Shown: piece by piece, positions 45,352-55,369 of the stretch
How the letters are laid out: the number at the start of each line of letters is the position of its first letter
Position numbering within the stretch: position 1 is the stretch's first letter
NCBI GenBank assembly: GCA_947561585.1
Contig: CANNZV010001448.1
Location: 133,839 to 197,838 of the forward strand
Source: Caprella mutica
Taxonomy: Eukaryota > Arthropoda > Malacostraca > Amphipoda > Caprellidae
Direction of reading: 5' to 3'
Length of the DNA: 64,000 bases
Position numbers and translations under genes: made by a program
The notes under the pieces: model-generated
Told to the model about the DNA's origin: nothing
The model's input: the letters and a program-made list of their open reading frames with translations, nothing else
Database searches by the model: none

Positions 45352-45724
45352 TCATTGTTCAACATATGAAACATGCGCCTGAGACGCATCATGCAAAATC
45401 AAGACACCAGTATTATCCCCACCTTTCACTATACCCCAACTTAAATTTAATAATTTTAGCATCGTGAACTTGGATTTCTTGCTCGTCATCTGAAGCCCTC
45501 CAGAATAGTTTTGTTGAGAAGAATTTCCTCTTAAAGCTCCTCGGCTCAGATTCAAGATGGCCTCCTTCTTTAAGATGGTGGTAGAAGGCATCGAGTTCGT
45601 ACAAGGTGTTAGGTGGAATATAACTATACAAGTTCATATTTGTTTGGTAAGTTTGTTTCATTCTTTTTTTGAGAGGTAGTGCCATCACCTGAAGAGAACC
45701 ATGCTGATAGATTACCTTCTGCAT
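45352..45724 (-). other. Unrecognised conserved frames, copy B
   Basis: Counterpart of 25510-25819. One frame is longer here (103 residues, from 45724). The function is unknown and it may not be a gene. Confidence 0.2.
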
Positions 45725-46270
45725 TGAGAATACTATATTGTGATCTTGTTTGGTGAGGATTGATTGCAGTTAGTTTTTCTTCAGCCAGAAATTAGGCATT
45801 TATCAGGTAGCTACTGTTGTTTGAAATATGGAAGTTTTCTATTTACAATAATTTAATGTTGGCTTTCTTTTGTTATATTTCATCCATCTTTCTCGTACAA
45901 TCAGAGGTTAGATTGCGTCTTAAGAGTTTTCGGAGAGTGACCTCCAGCTATGAAGAGTATGGGGGTCAATAATATTTGTTGGTTAAATTTCCTGTAAATG
46001 AATCTCAATAGCTGATTATGCATATTACTCCTTGAGTTTCTGTTCTTTATTTCCTTGGCTACAGCAGGCACTTCAAAGGAAGGTATTATATGTTTGGTTC
46101 TGAGATGGTTGTTAGCGTGTATATTGTACTTTTGTTTAATTTTCACTATTTTCGTGTCGAGGATTGTAGCTTGTGTTGGGTTGAGGAGATATTTTCTGAT
46201 TTATGATATCACTGCTTGCTAAGTATTAATCTGATGCATGAGTTTTCATTTCTATAAACATTGAAGACCA

Positions 46271-46713
46271 CAGAACATTGAATAAGAACTCTGAGCGAAT
46301 GTGTACACAGTCGTAAAATTTTCAACCAATCACGTTCACTTATCACTGACGTCACTATAAGCTCTTTCTTGAAAACAGTTTGAACGTGCATGCCATCTCA
46401 GCTCATTTATTATGCTGGTAGACTGGCAACTATGAAATGAACATTTTTATATTACAGGGAGCCATATTTACCTACTAAATTTTGTTCACGATTATCTATA
46501 GCCCAGCTACTACGTAATAATAACCTAATCTTCTTTGCAACAAACATAGTCACAAACAGACATCATTTCGCAACTACTACGCATTCAAAATAATGGATTC
46601 AAATAGAAGGCTACAGTCTTGCGTTCTCTGATTGGCTCTAGTTGATATGACGTCACTGTAAATGGCACTCAAGAGTGATATTGGGATCAACACTTCTTCT
46701 ATTCAATGTTCTG
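46271..46713. mobile_element. MITE-like element with CAGAACATTGAATA ends, copy B
   Basis: Counterpart of 26362-26804, including both TGACGTCA motifs. Confidence 0.55.
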
Positions 46714-46810
46714 TGTTCATGACCATCAGAGCGAGATAAATTCAGAAATGCCATATCAGCAGTTGGTTTTCAAGGCTTTTTAAGTGTGAATTATTCGAGA
46801 TCAATTGAGG

Positions 46811-46899
46811 TCAGATGAATGAGAATTCACCAGTGTGAATTCTTTGATGATTATTGAAAGCAGATGAAGTAGAGAATGCCTTATCACAATAATTACAGT
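46811..46899 (-). pseudogene. Out-of-frame tail finger of the copy B zinc-finger gene
   Basis: One finger ([17 protein letters not shown]) and TGEFSFI stop follow the ATTCATTC duplication in another frame. Copy A has two fingers here, so one finger was gained or lost. Confidence 0.85.
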
Positions 46900-48575
46900 T
46901 GAATGAATGGCTTCTCACTAGTGTGAATTCTTTTATGACTATTGAGAGTAGATGAATGAGAGAATGCCTTATCACAATAATTGCATTTGAATGGCTTCTC
47001 ACCAGTGTGAATTCTTTTATGACCATTGAGAGTAGTTGAAGTAGAGAATGCCTTATCACAATAATTGCATTTGAATGGCTTATCACCTGTATGAATTATT
47101 TGATGACTATTGAGACCAAAGGAAGTAGAGAATACCTTATCACAATAACTGCACTTGAATGGCTTCTCACCAGTGTGTATTCTTTGATGACTAGTGAGAG
47201 CAGATGACTGAGAGAATGCCTTATCACAATCATTGCATTTGAATGGCTTCTCACCAGTGTGAATTCTTTGATGACTATTGAGACTAGATGAATAAGAGAA
47301 TGCCTTATCACAATAATTGCATTTGAATGGCTTCTCACCAGTGTGAATTCTTTTATGACTATTGAGAGTAGTTGAAGTAGAGAATGCCTTATCACAATAA
47401 TTGCATTTGAAAGGCTTATCACCTGTATGAATTATTTTATGACTATTGAGACCAAAGGAAGTAGAGAATACCTTATCACAATAACTGCACTTGAATGGCT
47501 TCTCACCAGTGTGTATTCTTTGATGACTAGTGAGAGCAGATGACTGAGAGAATGCCTTATCACAATCATTGCATTTGAATGGCCTCTCACCAGTGTGAAT
47601 TCTTTGATGACTATTGAGAGTAGATGAATGAGAGAAGGCCTTATCACAATAATTGCATTTGAATGGCTTCTCACCAGTGTGAATTCTTTGATGACTATTG
47701 AGAGTAGATGAATGAGAGAATGCCTTATCACAATAATTGCATTTGAATGGCTTATCACCTGTATGAATTATTAGATGACTATTGAGACAAGATGAATTAG
47801 AGAATGCCTTATCGCAATAACTGCATTTGAATGGCTTCTCACCAGTGTGAATTCTTTTATGTCTATTGAGAGCAGTTGAATGAGAGAATACCTTATCACA
47901 ATAATTGCACTTGAATGGCTTCTCACCAGTGTGTATTCTTTGATGACTTTTGAGAGCAGATGAATTAGAGAATGCCTTGTCACAATAACTGCATTCAAAT
48001 GGCTTTTCACCAGTGTGAATTCTTTTATGTATATTGAGAGAAGATGACTGAAAATATGTCTTATCACAAGAATTGCACTTGAATGATTTCTCAACAGTGT
48101 GAATTCTTTTATGTATATTAAAATCAGATAAATTAAATGATACTTTATCACAAAAACTGCATTTGAATGGCTTTTCACATTTATGATTTGTAACTTCAAC
48201 CTCAGGGCAATTGAAATATCTAAATTCCTCATTAGTAGGTGCTTCACATTTCTCAAAATTTCTCACTTTTCCTATATGTACCAGATTCATCTCATAATCT
48301 GTCTCAATTCTTTTATCATAATCAATATCTTCTTGCTTAATAGTTAAATCTTCTTCATAAAATTCATTTTTAATATCAGTACTGTATGTATCAAAGGAGA
48401 AAAGTTCCTCTTGGTCACCTTCCTTCAGTAGAGGGTCATGATCAACACCTTGACATGAGAGATCTGAAACATCTGGCTTGATATCTTCATCTTCCACCAA
48501 GTAGATCACATTAGATGAGTCAGCAATAACTCTCTCTCCATCTTCTATTGCAGGAACCTCACCAGCAGACTCCAT
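46893..48575 (-). CDS. C2H2 zinc-finger protein, copy B
   Basis: Start ATG at 48573-48575 (MESAGEV), directly after an acceptor (TTGTTTCAG), as in copy A. An acidic amino-terminal region of about 145 residues, clearly homologous to copy A, is followed by 15 tandem C2H2 fingers with [12 protein letters not shown] linkers. The last eight or so fingers correspond closely to copy A, but the first seven differ in order and content (for example CDKTYFQSSSLNIH). It ends [10 protein letters not shown] because of the same 4-bp duplication. Likely a nuclear DNA-binding protein; its altered array suggests a different DNA target. Confidence 0.85.
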   Translation of the reverse strand: MESAGEVPAIEDGERVIADSSNVIYLVEDEDIKPDVSDLSCQGVDHDPLLKEGDQEELFSFDTYSTDIKNEFYEEDLTIKQEDIDYDKRIETDYEMNLVHIGKVRNFEKCEAPTNEEFRYFNCPEVEVTNHKCEKPFKCSFCDKVSFNLSDFNIHKRIHTVEKSFKCNSCDKTYFQSSSLNIHKRIHTGEKPFECSYCDKAFSNSSALKSHQRIHTGEKPFKCNYCDKVFSHSTALNRHKRIHTGEKPFKCSYCDKAFSNSSCLNSHLIIHTGDKPFKCNYCDKAFSHSSTLNSHQRIHTGEKPFKCNYCDKAFSHSSTLNSHQRIHTGERPFKCNDCDKAFSQSSALTSHQRIHTGEKPFKCSYCDKVFSTSFGLNSHKIIHTGDKPFKCNYCDKAFSTSTTLNSHKRIHTGEKPFKCNYCDKAFSYSSSLNSHQRIHTGEKPFKCNDCDKAFSQSSALTSHQRIHTGEKPFKCSYCDKVFSTSFGLNSHQIIHTGDKPFKCNYCDKAFSTSTTLNGHKRIHTGEKPFKCNYCDKAFSHSSTLNSHKRIHTSEKPFIQL

Positions 48576-48612
48576 CTGAAACAATTACTTTATTATAGAC
48601 TTGAACTACAGA

Positions 48613-49204
48613 TGAATTAATGAAATAACTCAGGTGATATAAAAATCTTTGTATGAAATGTATCTAATTTTTGTAAGTTTAGTTTGCACTTCCTCTTGTC
48701 TTTACTGAATCTTCTTTTTTTATCATGCCAATACATGTGACTAATAGATATGGACTCTTGTCACATTTTATTATATTACATAAAAAATTTATTGCCACTT
48801 ATTTGATCATTGGTAAGAATAGAAATGAAATTACTGTTCCAGAATTAATATTTGTTTATGAAATTATATTTTATATATCCAGAAGTGAAGAACACTGTTT
48901 ATATCAGCTGTATATTATATTCTTTGTAGTGAAATTTGTACTCGAGATAGATTTAATTTAAACTAAATATAATTTTCTTATAGGCAGTATTTATCTTTCA
49001 CTTGGGTAATAATGTACTCCACTCATGTAAGAATATTTGATTAAAGCTGTATTAATTTTGAAGCCCTCTTAATTATAACATTTATACCGTTGAAATTTAA
49101 AGGTCCCCGTCACCTAGATTTTTCTATTTCTCTATTTATTAGAACTAAGGTTATTTGTTATAAAAACGGCAAATCATTTCAGATTTAGTTCTATAGTTTT
49201 AGTT
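48613..49204. other. AT-rich spacer upstream of zinc-finger gene B
   Basis: No homology to copy A upstream and no gene supported; a 78-codon frame at 48725-48961 has no recognisable features. Confidence 0.4.
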
Positions 49205-49920
49205 CTTCTCCAGAGTTCCAGAGAGTAGCCATTGCTCTCTCATAGTGGGTGCCAGAGTTTGTGAACCTTATTCTTGTCACAGTGGTAGTGGGATGGATGT
49301 CAGAGGACTACATGGCCTGTCTTGTAGGTACAGTTAATGGCGTGAAACAAGACAAGCAGAAATGAATGATGTTGTAAAATGGACTTTGCAGAGGGCAGGA
49401 CACCTTCAGTGCTTGAGCATTCTGGGCTTGACTGGGAGATGGAAGCGCCCAGATGGCATTACCATGTCCCATTACATGAATGGAAAGAGACTGATTTGGG
49501 ATTACACATGTGTTGACACATTCTCCGATACACAACTCAATGATTCCCCAGTTGATTAGCTGCACAGACTGCAGAGAACTGTAAACGTCAGAAATACTAC
49601 GCCCTTGGTATAGAGACCACAGGAGAGTACTGCAGTAAGACCTCTTCAATCATGAGGGCCAAAGGTAGATGCCTTGTTGTTGAGACAACGAACGATCCAA
49701 GTGAGACTGCCTGGTTCCAACAGCGAATGGCTCCTGCGTTTCGGGGAAGGAATGCCTTTCCTTTCAGCCGTGAAGGAGAAGTTTTAGGGCGGTCGAGTTC
49801 ATCCCATCTGGGTATTCTCAACCCTTCCTTACGATCGTCGTAAGTTCCTGAAGGAATTTCCTCTTCTGCGAAGATTTTATTCATCTTGTTTATAATGGAA
49901 AATTATTGTCTTTAAAAAAA
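49205..49920 (+). pseudogene. 5'-truncated, decayed copy of the PHD-type LINE
   Basis: Encodes in shifting frames the nuclease end of the LINE at 29406-32360: SGSGMDVRGLHGLSCRY, then MNDVVKWTLQRAGH, then RPDGITMSHYMNGKRLIWDY, then VETTNDPSETAWFQQRM. The 3' UTR match ends TTCTGCGAAGATTTTATTCA and an AT-rich tail. Stops and frameshifts are frequent. Opposite orientation to the intact copy. Confidence 0.85.
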
Positions 49921-50397
49921 ATTAAAAGTAATCTTTTATCAATTAGTTTATTATTTTAGTTTAGCTGTCAGTAGAAAAAACTAACTAAAACATCTCCAAA
50001 TAGATCCATGAAAACCAACTGCGTTCTCAATAACTACCTTCAAAAATAGGAATGCAAACAAAGTTTAATAACATTATTACCTTTCTCTTATTGTTTGGAG
50101 ACTCCCCCCCCCTTTACAACATATTATAGCAATGAGCATTCAAAATATTGTTCTATAGTGCACAACTATTCGCTCCACCATATCTTGAATAGCAAGCCAA
50201 AAACACTCGTGGTAACTAAAAAATTAGAAACTCTGAAACCTTGAAATAATTGATTGCACTCGTGCTGTTTTCTTCATTTGAGTGTAGTAAATGCATTGAT
50301 GATATATCGTCATCTATAAATTGTTCATTGCCAGAATTTCCATATTTGTTTTTCTTGGGTTGTTGGAATCCATGCCACTCTGTATTCTAGTCTGTAT
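49921..50397. other. AT-rich spacer, nothing recognised
   Basis: Contains a C10 run near 50105; no gene or element boundary supported. Confidence 0.4.
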
Positions 50398-50600
50398 TTG
50401 GTGCACAAAATTCCACTGACTTTTTGAAAAAGCTGAAAAATCCACCATATATTTCCACTAATTTGGCTGATATACCAACATTATACCCATTTTTTCACCA
50501 AAAATTAATTGTAACATAGGGATAAATAGCTAAAATTCTACCAACTTTGCCAGAATATTATTTAAAAATAGAAAAAGTTCCACCACGAAATACAGACTGG
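50398..50600. mobile_element. Short hAT-like element, CCACC-word family
   Basis: Ends AGTCTGTATTTGGTGCAC and (reversed) CCAGTCTGTATTTCGTGG. The interior repeats TCCAC/TACCAA words. Closely similar to 54856-55098. No clear target duplication, probably because the left end has mutated. Confidence 0.6.
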
Positions 50601-50876
50601 AAATTTATCCATGGAACTGTGAGTCATCGTCATCAGTAAACAAAAAGTTTGAACTATTGCTCAGCATGTGCTTAGTACTCCCAGTATTATTTTCTCTCAA
50701 GTTGATATCATGGGTGCCTGAATATAGTGTGGAGGGTGGAGTTGGTGTTGGGGCAGTTTATGGACTTTGAGAAGGCAATATGGGAAAATAGCAATTATAG
50801 CTGGCTGGGTATGCTAGATTCTATTTGAGTACAATAGTGTTTCATCCACTCAGCCACCAGACTGCAGAATATGGAC

Positions 50877-51050
50877 ATTTTTCCAAGACTCTCAGAGAGA
50901 AAATTGGAGGTCTCTGCGGGAGATCATGAATTTATCCCTATGTTACCATTAATTTAGCTGCGAGAGATTCTGAATCTGCTGCTGAGAGTCAGAGTAACTC
51001 TCTCTCAAATTAAAATCTCTGCAGGAGAAGCGACACATTATGCAGACAGG
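50877..51050. mobile_element. Short hAT-like element, CTCTGC-word family
   Basis: Ends CCAGACTGCA and (reversed) CCTGTCTGCA. Repeats of CTCTGCGGGAGA, GCGAGAGAT and CTCTGCAGGAGA. It contains CCTATGTTACCATTAATTT. A related piece lies reversed at about 55600-55770. Flanks TCAGCCAC / TCAGACAT agree at 6 of 8. Confidence 0.5.
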
Positions 51051-51102
51051 TCAGACATCCAGAATGAAATACTGTATTCTCTAATTTCTCTTCAGTATGA
51101 AT

Positions 51103-51263
51103 TCACTTTGGAAAAATTGGTCTTTTCTGATGAATTAATTAGTAATTACTCGTTGAAGTTAAGAAAAACTTAAAATACAGTAAAAAAATTAATGGTAACT
51201 GGATAATACTCAGCAATTAGCCTTTAAAATTCATCTGTTAGCCTAAGGTATTTTCCAGAGTGG
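51103..51263. mobile_element. Short hAT-like element with CCACTCTGGAAAA ends
   Basis: 161 bp, ends TCACTTTGGAAAA and (reversed) CCACTCTGGAAAA, flanked by a perfect 8-bp duplication GTATGAAT (51095-51102, 51264-51271). Non-coding. Confidence 0.8.
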
Positions 51264-51374
51264 GTATGAATCATCCTGAAAAGAAATTAGGCTTTTGGGT
51301 GGCTCTTGGCAAGATCCACTGGTTCATAGTTCTTAATGGTTTTGGTACAAATTTGTAGAATGTTGATTACTAAC

Positions 51375-51521
51375 CTGCGAAAATAAAGGGGTTTCAGGTA
51401 TCATTTCAATTGAATGCTCAGAATCATTAGTATTTGTACTATTTGAAGTGCTATCACTTTCATTGCCAGACTTGTTTTCATGACTAGGGTCACGCAGGTA
51501 AAATGTTGCATAGCTACCACT
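51375..51521 (-). CDS. Candidate internal exon, protein unknown
   Basis: On the - strand, TTTTTCCAG | 147 nt | GTTAGTAAT gives 49 codons open in phase 0: SGSYATFYLRDPSHENKSGN and then an acidic Ser/Asn/Thr-rich stretch to PETPLFSQ. The first five bases and the acceptor belong to the element at 51517-51896. If that element is removed, the flank reads TTATTTCTATAG|CTATGCAAC, another good acceptor at the same place. I know no homologue. A chance ORF with decent splice sites is possible; no partner exon is certain. Confidence 0.3.
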
Positions 51522-51896
51522 CTGGAAAAACTAGTCTTTTCTGATGGATTAATTACTCTGGAGTTTAGCAAACCTTAAACTACAGTAATAAATTAATGGA
51601 AACTGCATAATCCACAGCATTTAGCCTATAAAATTCATCTTTTAGCCCAGGTAATAAAGCATGTCCAAACTGGCCAGTTTGTGACAGTTGTTAAAAGCCC
51701 TCCAATTGCAAATGGTGAGAAATATCTAATTTTTCCTATGCTAGTGCTTAGTATGCTACAATAAAAGTTAATAGTTATTAATTAATTTGATCCTTTTGGA
51801 GAGAAATATGATGAATTTTGAAAAGACAAATGGAGAGTTTATGAGCCATACTATTTTAATTGGCTGTTAGCCTAAGGTGTTTTCCAGAGTGAGTGG
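51517..51896. mobile_element. hAT-like element with CCACTCTGGAAAA ends at a candidate exon edge
   Basis: 380 bp, flanked by a perfect 8-bp duplication CATAGCTA (51509-51516, 51897-51904). Left end CCACTCTGGAAAA; right end TTTTCCAGAGTGAGTGG, with 4 extra bases. Internally it matches 51103-51263 at both ends, with extra middle sequence. Confidence 0.8.
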
Positions 51897-51914
51897 CATA
51901 GCTATAGAAATAAA

Positions 51915-52245
51915 CCAGTCTGCAGAATATTCAATATGGGATATATTTGGAATATTCTCTCAGAACAATTTTGAATTAATTCCTATATTTACATTAATTT
52001 TGCCAAGAACACTTCTGAATTAATCCCTATATTTACATTAATTTAGCTACAATCAGAAATAAATTAGGTATTATTTTGTATGAATTAATTTTTCCTTACA
52101 AATGCTTTTTCTCCAATGAATTTCTGTTGAATTAAAGCATTTTGGCATGAGCCATATGTAATGAAAATAAAGATATATTTGTATATTATTGTGCTCATAA
52201 ATATCTTTTATCAATTATTTGTATTTTCTTGTTATTGTCAATATA
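51915..52245. repeat. AT-rich region with GAGAAC-word fragments
   Basis: Begins CCAGTCTGCAGAATATT, as in the 144-bp family, and repeats CCTATATTTACATTAATTT twice with CAGAACA/AAGAACA words. Boundaries are unclear. Confidence 0.4.
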
Positions 52246-52468
52246 TTAGCTACACCTTGTTAGATAACTGACTGACACAAAGTTTAGGGTGTTTATTATT
52301 TCACTGTGTAGTTGCCATTCTTTATTCAATGTTATTGTTCTTTGTTTAATTTCATTGTTCCTTGTTTGAAATATGTTACTGTTCATTGTTTGAAATATGT
52401 TATTGTTCATGGCTTGAGTTTTGGAACTGCTGTTAGAGATTGAAATTGCATTTTGTAAACTTGCACTG
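52246..52468 (-). CDS. Candidate terminal exon, Asn/Gln/Ser-rich
   Basis: A good acceptor (TTCTTCTGGTTTAG) is followed by LNISASLQNAISISNSSSK, a repeat NNIFQT / SNIFQT encoded by an imperfect 24-bp DNA repeat, and a TAA/TGA-bounded end at 52246-52248. Composition resembles the candidate exon at 51375-51521, but that one lies further downstream, so both cannot be simple parts of one transcript ending here. Weak. Confidence 0.2.
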
Positions 52469-52624
52469 ATGTTCAACTAAACCAGAAGAAGGAGCCACTA
52501 CGAACACAAAAAAGAGATCTCTATGAACACATTACCAGTATCTGCTATAATGCTATAATGTTTTTGTTGTAAGAGGCCGCAGTTAGTTAGTGTGCCGCAA
52601 TATACCTTCTTCACCCTCCATGTT

Positions 52625-52785
52625 TCAGAGGCTGGAAAATTGTAAGCCAATTTTTGAGCCAAAATTTCACTAAAATTCTGAGTCAAGCCAATTTGGCTCA
52701 GATGATTCCAAGCTAAAATTAACATAGGAACATAAGAATTAATTCAAAATTTAAAGCCAATTAGACATATCTGAGCCAGTCAGTA
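52625..52785. repeat. GAGCCAA-word element fragment
   Basis: Same family as 5380-5545; interrupted at its right by 52786-53012, after which its end (GAGTTTTGAC...AAGCCAATTAATTAGC) resumes at about 53026-53068. Confidence 0.6.
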
Positions 52786-53012
52786 TATCATACTTAATTT
52801 CACCAGCATGTCGGTGGAATTTTTCCCCCTTTGAAAGTAATATTCTGGCAAAGTTGATGGATTTTCAGCTATTTAATCCTATGTTACCATTAATTTTTGA
52901 TGGAAATATGGGTAAAATGTTAGTGGATCAGCCAAATTACAGTAAATTTATGGTGGATTTTTTCAGCTTTTTCAAAAAGTCAGTGTATTTTTGTGCACCA
53001 AATACAGACTGG
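52786..53012. mobile_element. Short hAT-like element, CCACC-word family, inserted in a GAGCCAA-word element
   Basis: Right end (reversed) CCAGTCTGTATTTGGTGCAC, with internal CATGTCGGTGGAA, GGTGGATTTTTTC and CCTATGTTACCATTAATTTT. Reverse orientation relative to 54856-55098. The left end is partly eroded. Confidence 0.6.
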
Positions 53013-53153
53013 TATTTGGTGCACGAGAGTTTTGACTTTTTAAAATCTAAGCCAATTAATTAGCTCTCACTGACATAATATGGTTCACCCAAGAATTTTT
53101 CTAACAATCCCTTGATTTGTTTTTCATTTTAGTTTTAGTTCTACCCATTTTAG

Positions 53154-53297
53154 CCAGTCTGCAGAATATGGGACATTTTTATCATTTACTGTGCAAACAA
53201 TCTTTAATTTTCCCCTATATCTTCATGTAATTTAATGAGAACAGAAGCAAAAATACTGGATTTCTTGGAGAACAGTTTACCAGTTGCTGCAGTCTGG
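53154..53297. mobile_element. 144-bp hAT-like element, GAGAAC-word family
   Basis: Perfect inverted ends CCAGTCTGCAG / CTGCAGTCTGG, flanked by CATTTTAG (53146-53153) and CATTTGAG (53298-53305), 7 of 8 matching. Same length as 55218-55361. Confidence 0.85.
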
Positions 53298-53339
53298 CAT
53301 TTGAGGATCTGATATGATCACTAATCACTGTCAAGTAAA

Positions 53340-53400
53340 GTTCAAAGCAACAATATCTAAAAGTTGAGCGGCGCACCACATTACGGCGCACAACTGTACA
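53340..53400 (-). repeat. GTGGTGCGCCG repeat, inverted partner of 54768-54816
   Basis: On the - strand: GTACAGTTGTGCGCCGTAAT, GTGGTGCGCCGC, TCAACTTTTAGA. The + strand copy at 54768-54816 and a shorter one at 53967-54000 (GTACAGTGGTGCACCG) share this word, suggesting the ends of a composite or fold-back element. Confidence 0.5.
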
Positions 53401-53434
53401 CTCTTCTATCAATGATTTCAACATAATTGTCTAT

Positions 53435-53745
53435 TATGTAGTTTGTTGTATCCACTAGTTTGTTGTAATGCACACTTTATGATTGCTTGATGACCTGACA
53501 GAGGGGTTCGGGGGGCAGCACGCCCCCCGTTACATCTACTTCAACTGATAAGTTTTATTTACACTTCACAGACCTCAGACAGAAAGTAAACAATATTTAC
53601 CCCATAAAAAGAAAATTATTAGTTTTCTAGGATATATTATATTTTCTATTCCAAATTAAACATCATAATCAAAGAATTAAACCGTTTAGTATAAACATAG
53701 GATTGAAGTACAGTCAGTCATAAATTTGAAGCCTACAACCCAGTC
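53435..53745 (+). repeat. About 310-bp repeat with a G/C hairpin, copy 1
   Basis: Matches 54428-54712 in the same orientation: TTATGTAGTTTGTTGTATCC, then GGGGTTCGGGGGGCAGCACG and CCCCCCG, then CCTACAAC at the end. The six-G / six-C hairpin is striking in AT-rich DNA. Confidence 0.75.
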
Positions 53746-54427
53746 TGCAGAAGATGCATGAAGTTGTGGAGTTTATCCAGCAACAATTGAGACCTTGAAA
53801 TTAGTCTCCTGAATTATCCAGCGACAATTTTCTAATTAATCTCCATGTTTACATGTAGTTAGTGGAGAGAATTTTTGAGCCATTTTGGAGAGAAATTGAA
53901 AAATCTTTTGAGACAAATTACCCCAAAAATTAAATATCAGGAGACTGATTGTGCATGCTTAGATTGTACAGTGGTGCACCGATGAGCTTTTAGATATGGA
54001 TCGTTCAAAGCTTCCCATGTTTCAGAGGCTGGAAAATTATAAACCAATTTTTGAGCCAACATTTCATAAAAATTCTGAGCCAAGCCAATTTGGCTCATCT
54101 TTTGAAGATTTCAAGTCAAAATTAACATAGTAACACAGAAATTAATTCAAAATTTTAAGCCAATTAGACATATCTGAGTTTTGAGCTTTTGCAAATCTAA
54201 GCCAATTAATTGGCTTTAACAAACATACTCTCATTCACCAACATTTTGCCCATTTTTCCACCGAAAATTAATGGTAACATAGGAATAAATAGCTAAATAT
54301 CCACCGACTTTGTCAGAATATTATTTTCAATGAAAAAAAATTCCACCGACAAGTCGTCGGTGGAATTTACCATGAAATACAGTCTGGATCTCTGCAGGAG
54401 AAGAGACACATTCTGCAGACTGGTAAT

Positions 54428-54712
54428 GTGTTATGTAGTTTGTTGTATCCACTAGTTTGTTGTACTGCACACTTCATGATTGTTTAATGACCTGGCAGGG
54501 GGGTTCAGGGGGCAGAACGCCCCCCGATACATCTAACTGAGAAGTTAGAACCTCAATAGTTACCCCATAAATTTATAATTATTACAGTTTTCTAAGATAA
54601 AATTTATTTTCTATTTCAAATTAAACATCTTGATTTAAGAATTGAACTGTGTATTATTAACTATGGATTCAACTACCATCAGTCATAAATTTAAAAGCCT
54701 ACAACAATTATC
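54428..54712 (+). repeat. About 285-bp repeat with a G/C hairpin, copy 2
   Basis: Counterpart of 53435-53745 with several indels; the hairpin is GGGGGGCAGAACGCCCCCC. Confidence 0.75.
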
Positions 54713-54855
54713 TTGGTATTCACTCCATATATCATTAATCTTTTTTCAAATTACCTATCTAACAGAATGTACAGTGGTGCGCCGTACTGTGGTGCACCGC
54801 TCAGCTTTTAGAGTAATTAATTCATCAGAAAGCACCAATTTTACAGACTGGCACT

Positions 54856-55098
54856 CCAGTCTGTATTTGGTGCACAAAATTCCACTGACTTTTTGAAAAA
54901 GCTGAAAAATCCACCATAAATTTCCAGTAATTTGGCTGATCCACCAACATTTTACCCATTTTTCCACCAAAAATTAATGGTAGGTAACATACCTAGGAAT
55001 AAATAGCTAAAAATCTACTGACTTTGCCAGAATATTATTTTCAATGGAGAAAAATTCAACCGACATGTCGGTGGAATTTACCACGAAATACAGACTGG
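54856..55098. mobile_element. Short hAT-like element, CCACC-word family, best copy
   Basis: 243 bp, ends CCAGTCTGTATTTGGTGCAC and (reversed) CCAGTCTGTATTTCGTGG, with a perfect 8-bp duplication CTGGCACT (54848-54855, 55099-55106). Interior words TCCACTGAC, TCCACCAT, TCCACCAAC, TTCCACC and CCGACATGTCGG. Confidence 0.9.
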
Positions 55099-55217
55099 CT
55101 GGCACTGGCTCTCTAACTCTAATCTCGGATCTCCCATGTTTTAAAGTGCGTTAGGAAAGTCACCAGTTTAGTGAGAAAGTGGATCCAGGTCACCACAACA
55201 TTTAAGACACTTTAAAG

Positions 55218-55361
55218 CCAGTCTGCAGAATATGGGACATTTTTAACATTTTCTCTGCGAACAATCCATAATTTCCTCCTATATTTACATATATTTTACT
55301 GAGAACAGAAGTCAAAATGTAGGATATCTTGGAGAACACTTTACCAGTTTCTGCAGTCTGG
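55218..55361. mobile_element. 144-bp hAT-like element, GAGAAC-word family, best copy
   Basis: Inverted ends CCAGTCTGCAG / CTGCAGTCTGG, perfect 8-bp duplication CTTTAAAG (55210-55217, 55362-55369), itself a palindrome. Words GCGAACA, GAGAACA, GAGAACA. Confidence 0.9.
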
Positions 55362-55369
55362 CTTTAAAG

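Larger units (their letters stand above)
35316..48612 (+). repeat. Tandem segmental duplication, copy B
   Basis: Direct-orientation counterpart of 4994-28622. The private insertions are a hAT-like satellite element (37142-39102) and a mariner (42924-44210). It lacks the BEL/copia pair and the 2.2-kb intron. Because it keeps empty sites, it dates the copy A insertions as post-duplication, and the reverse. Confidence 0.9.
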
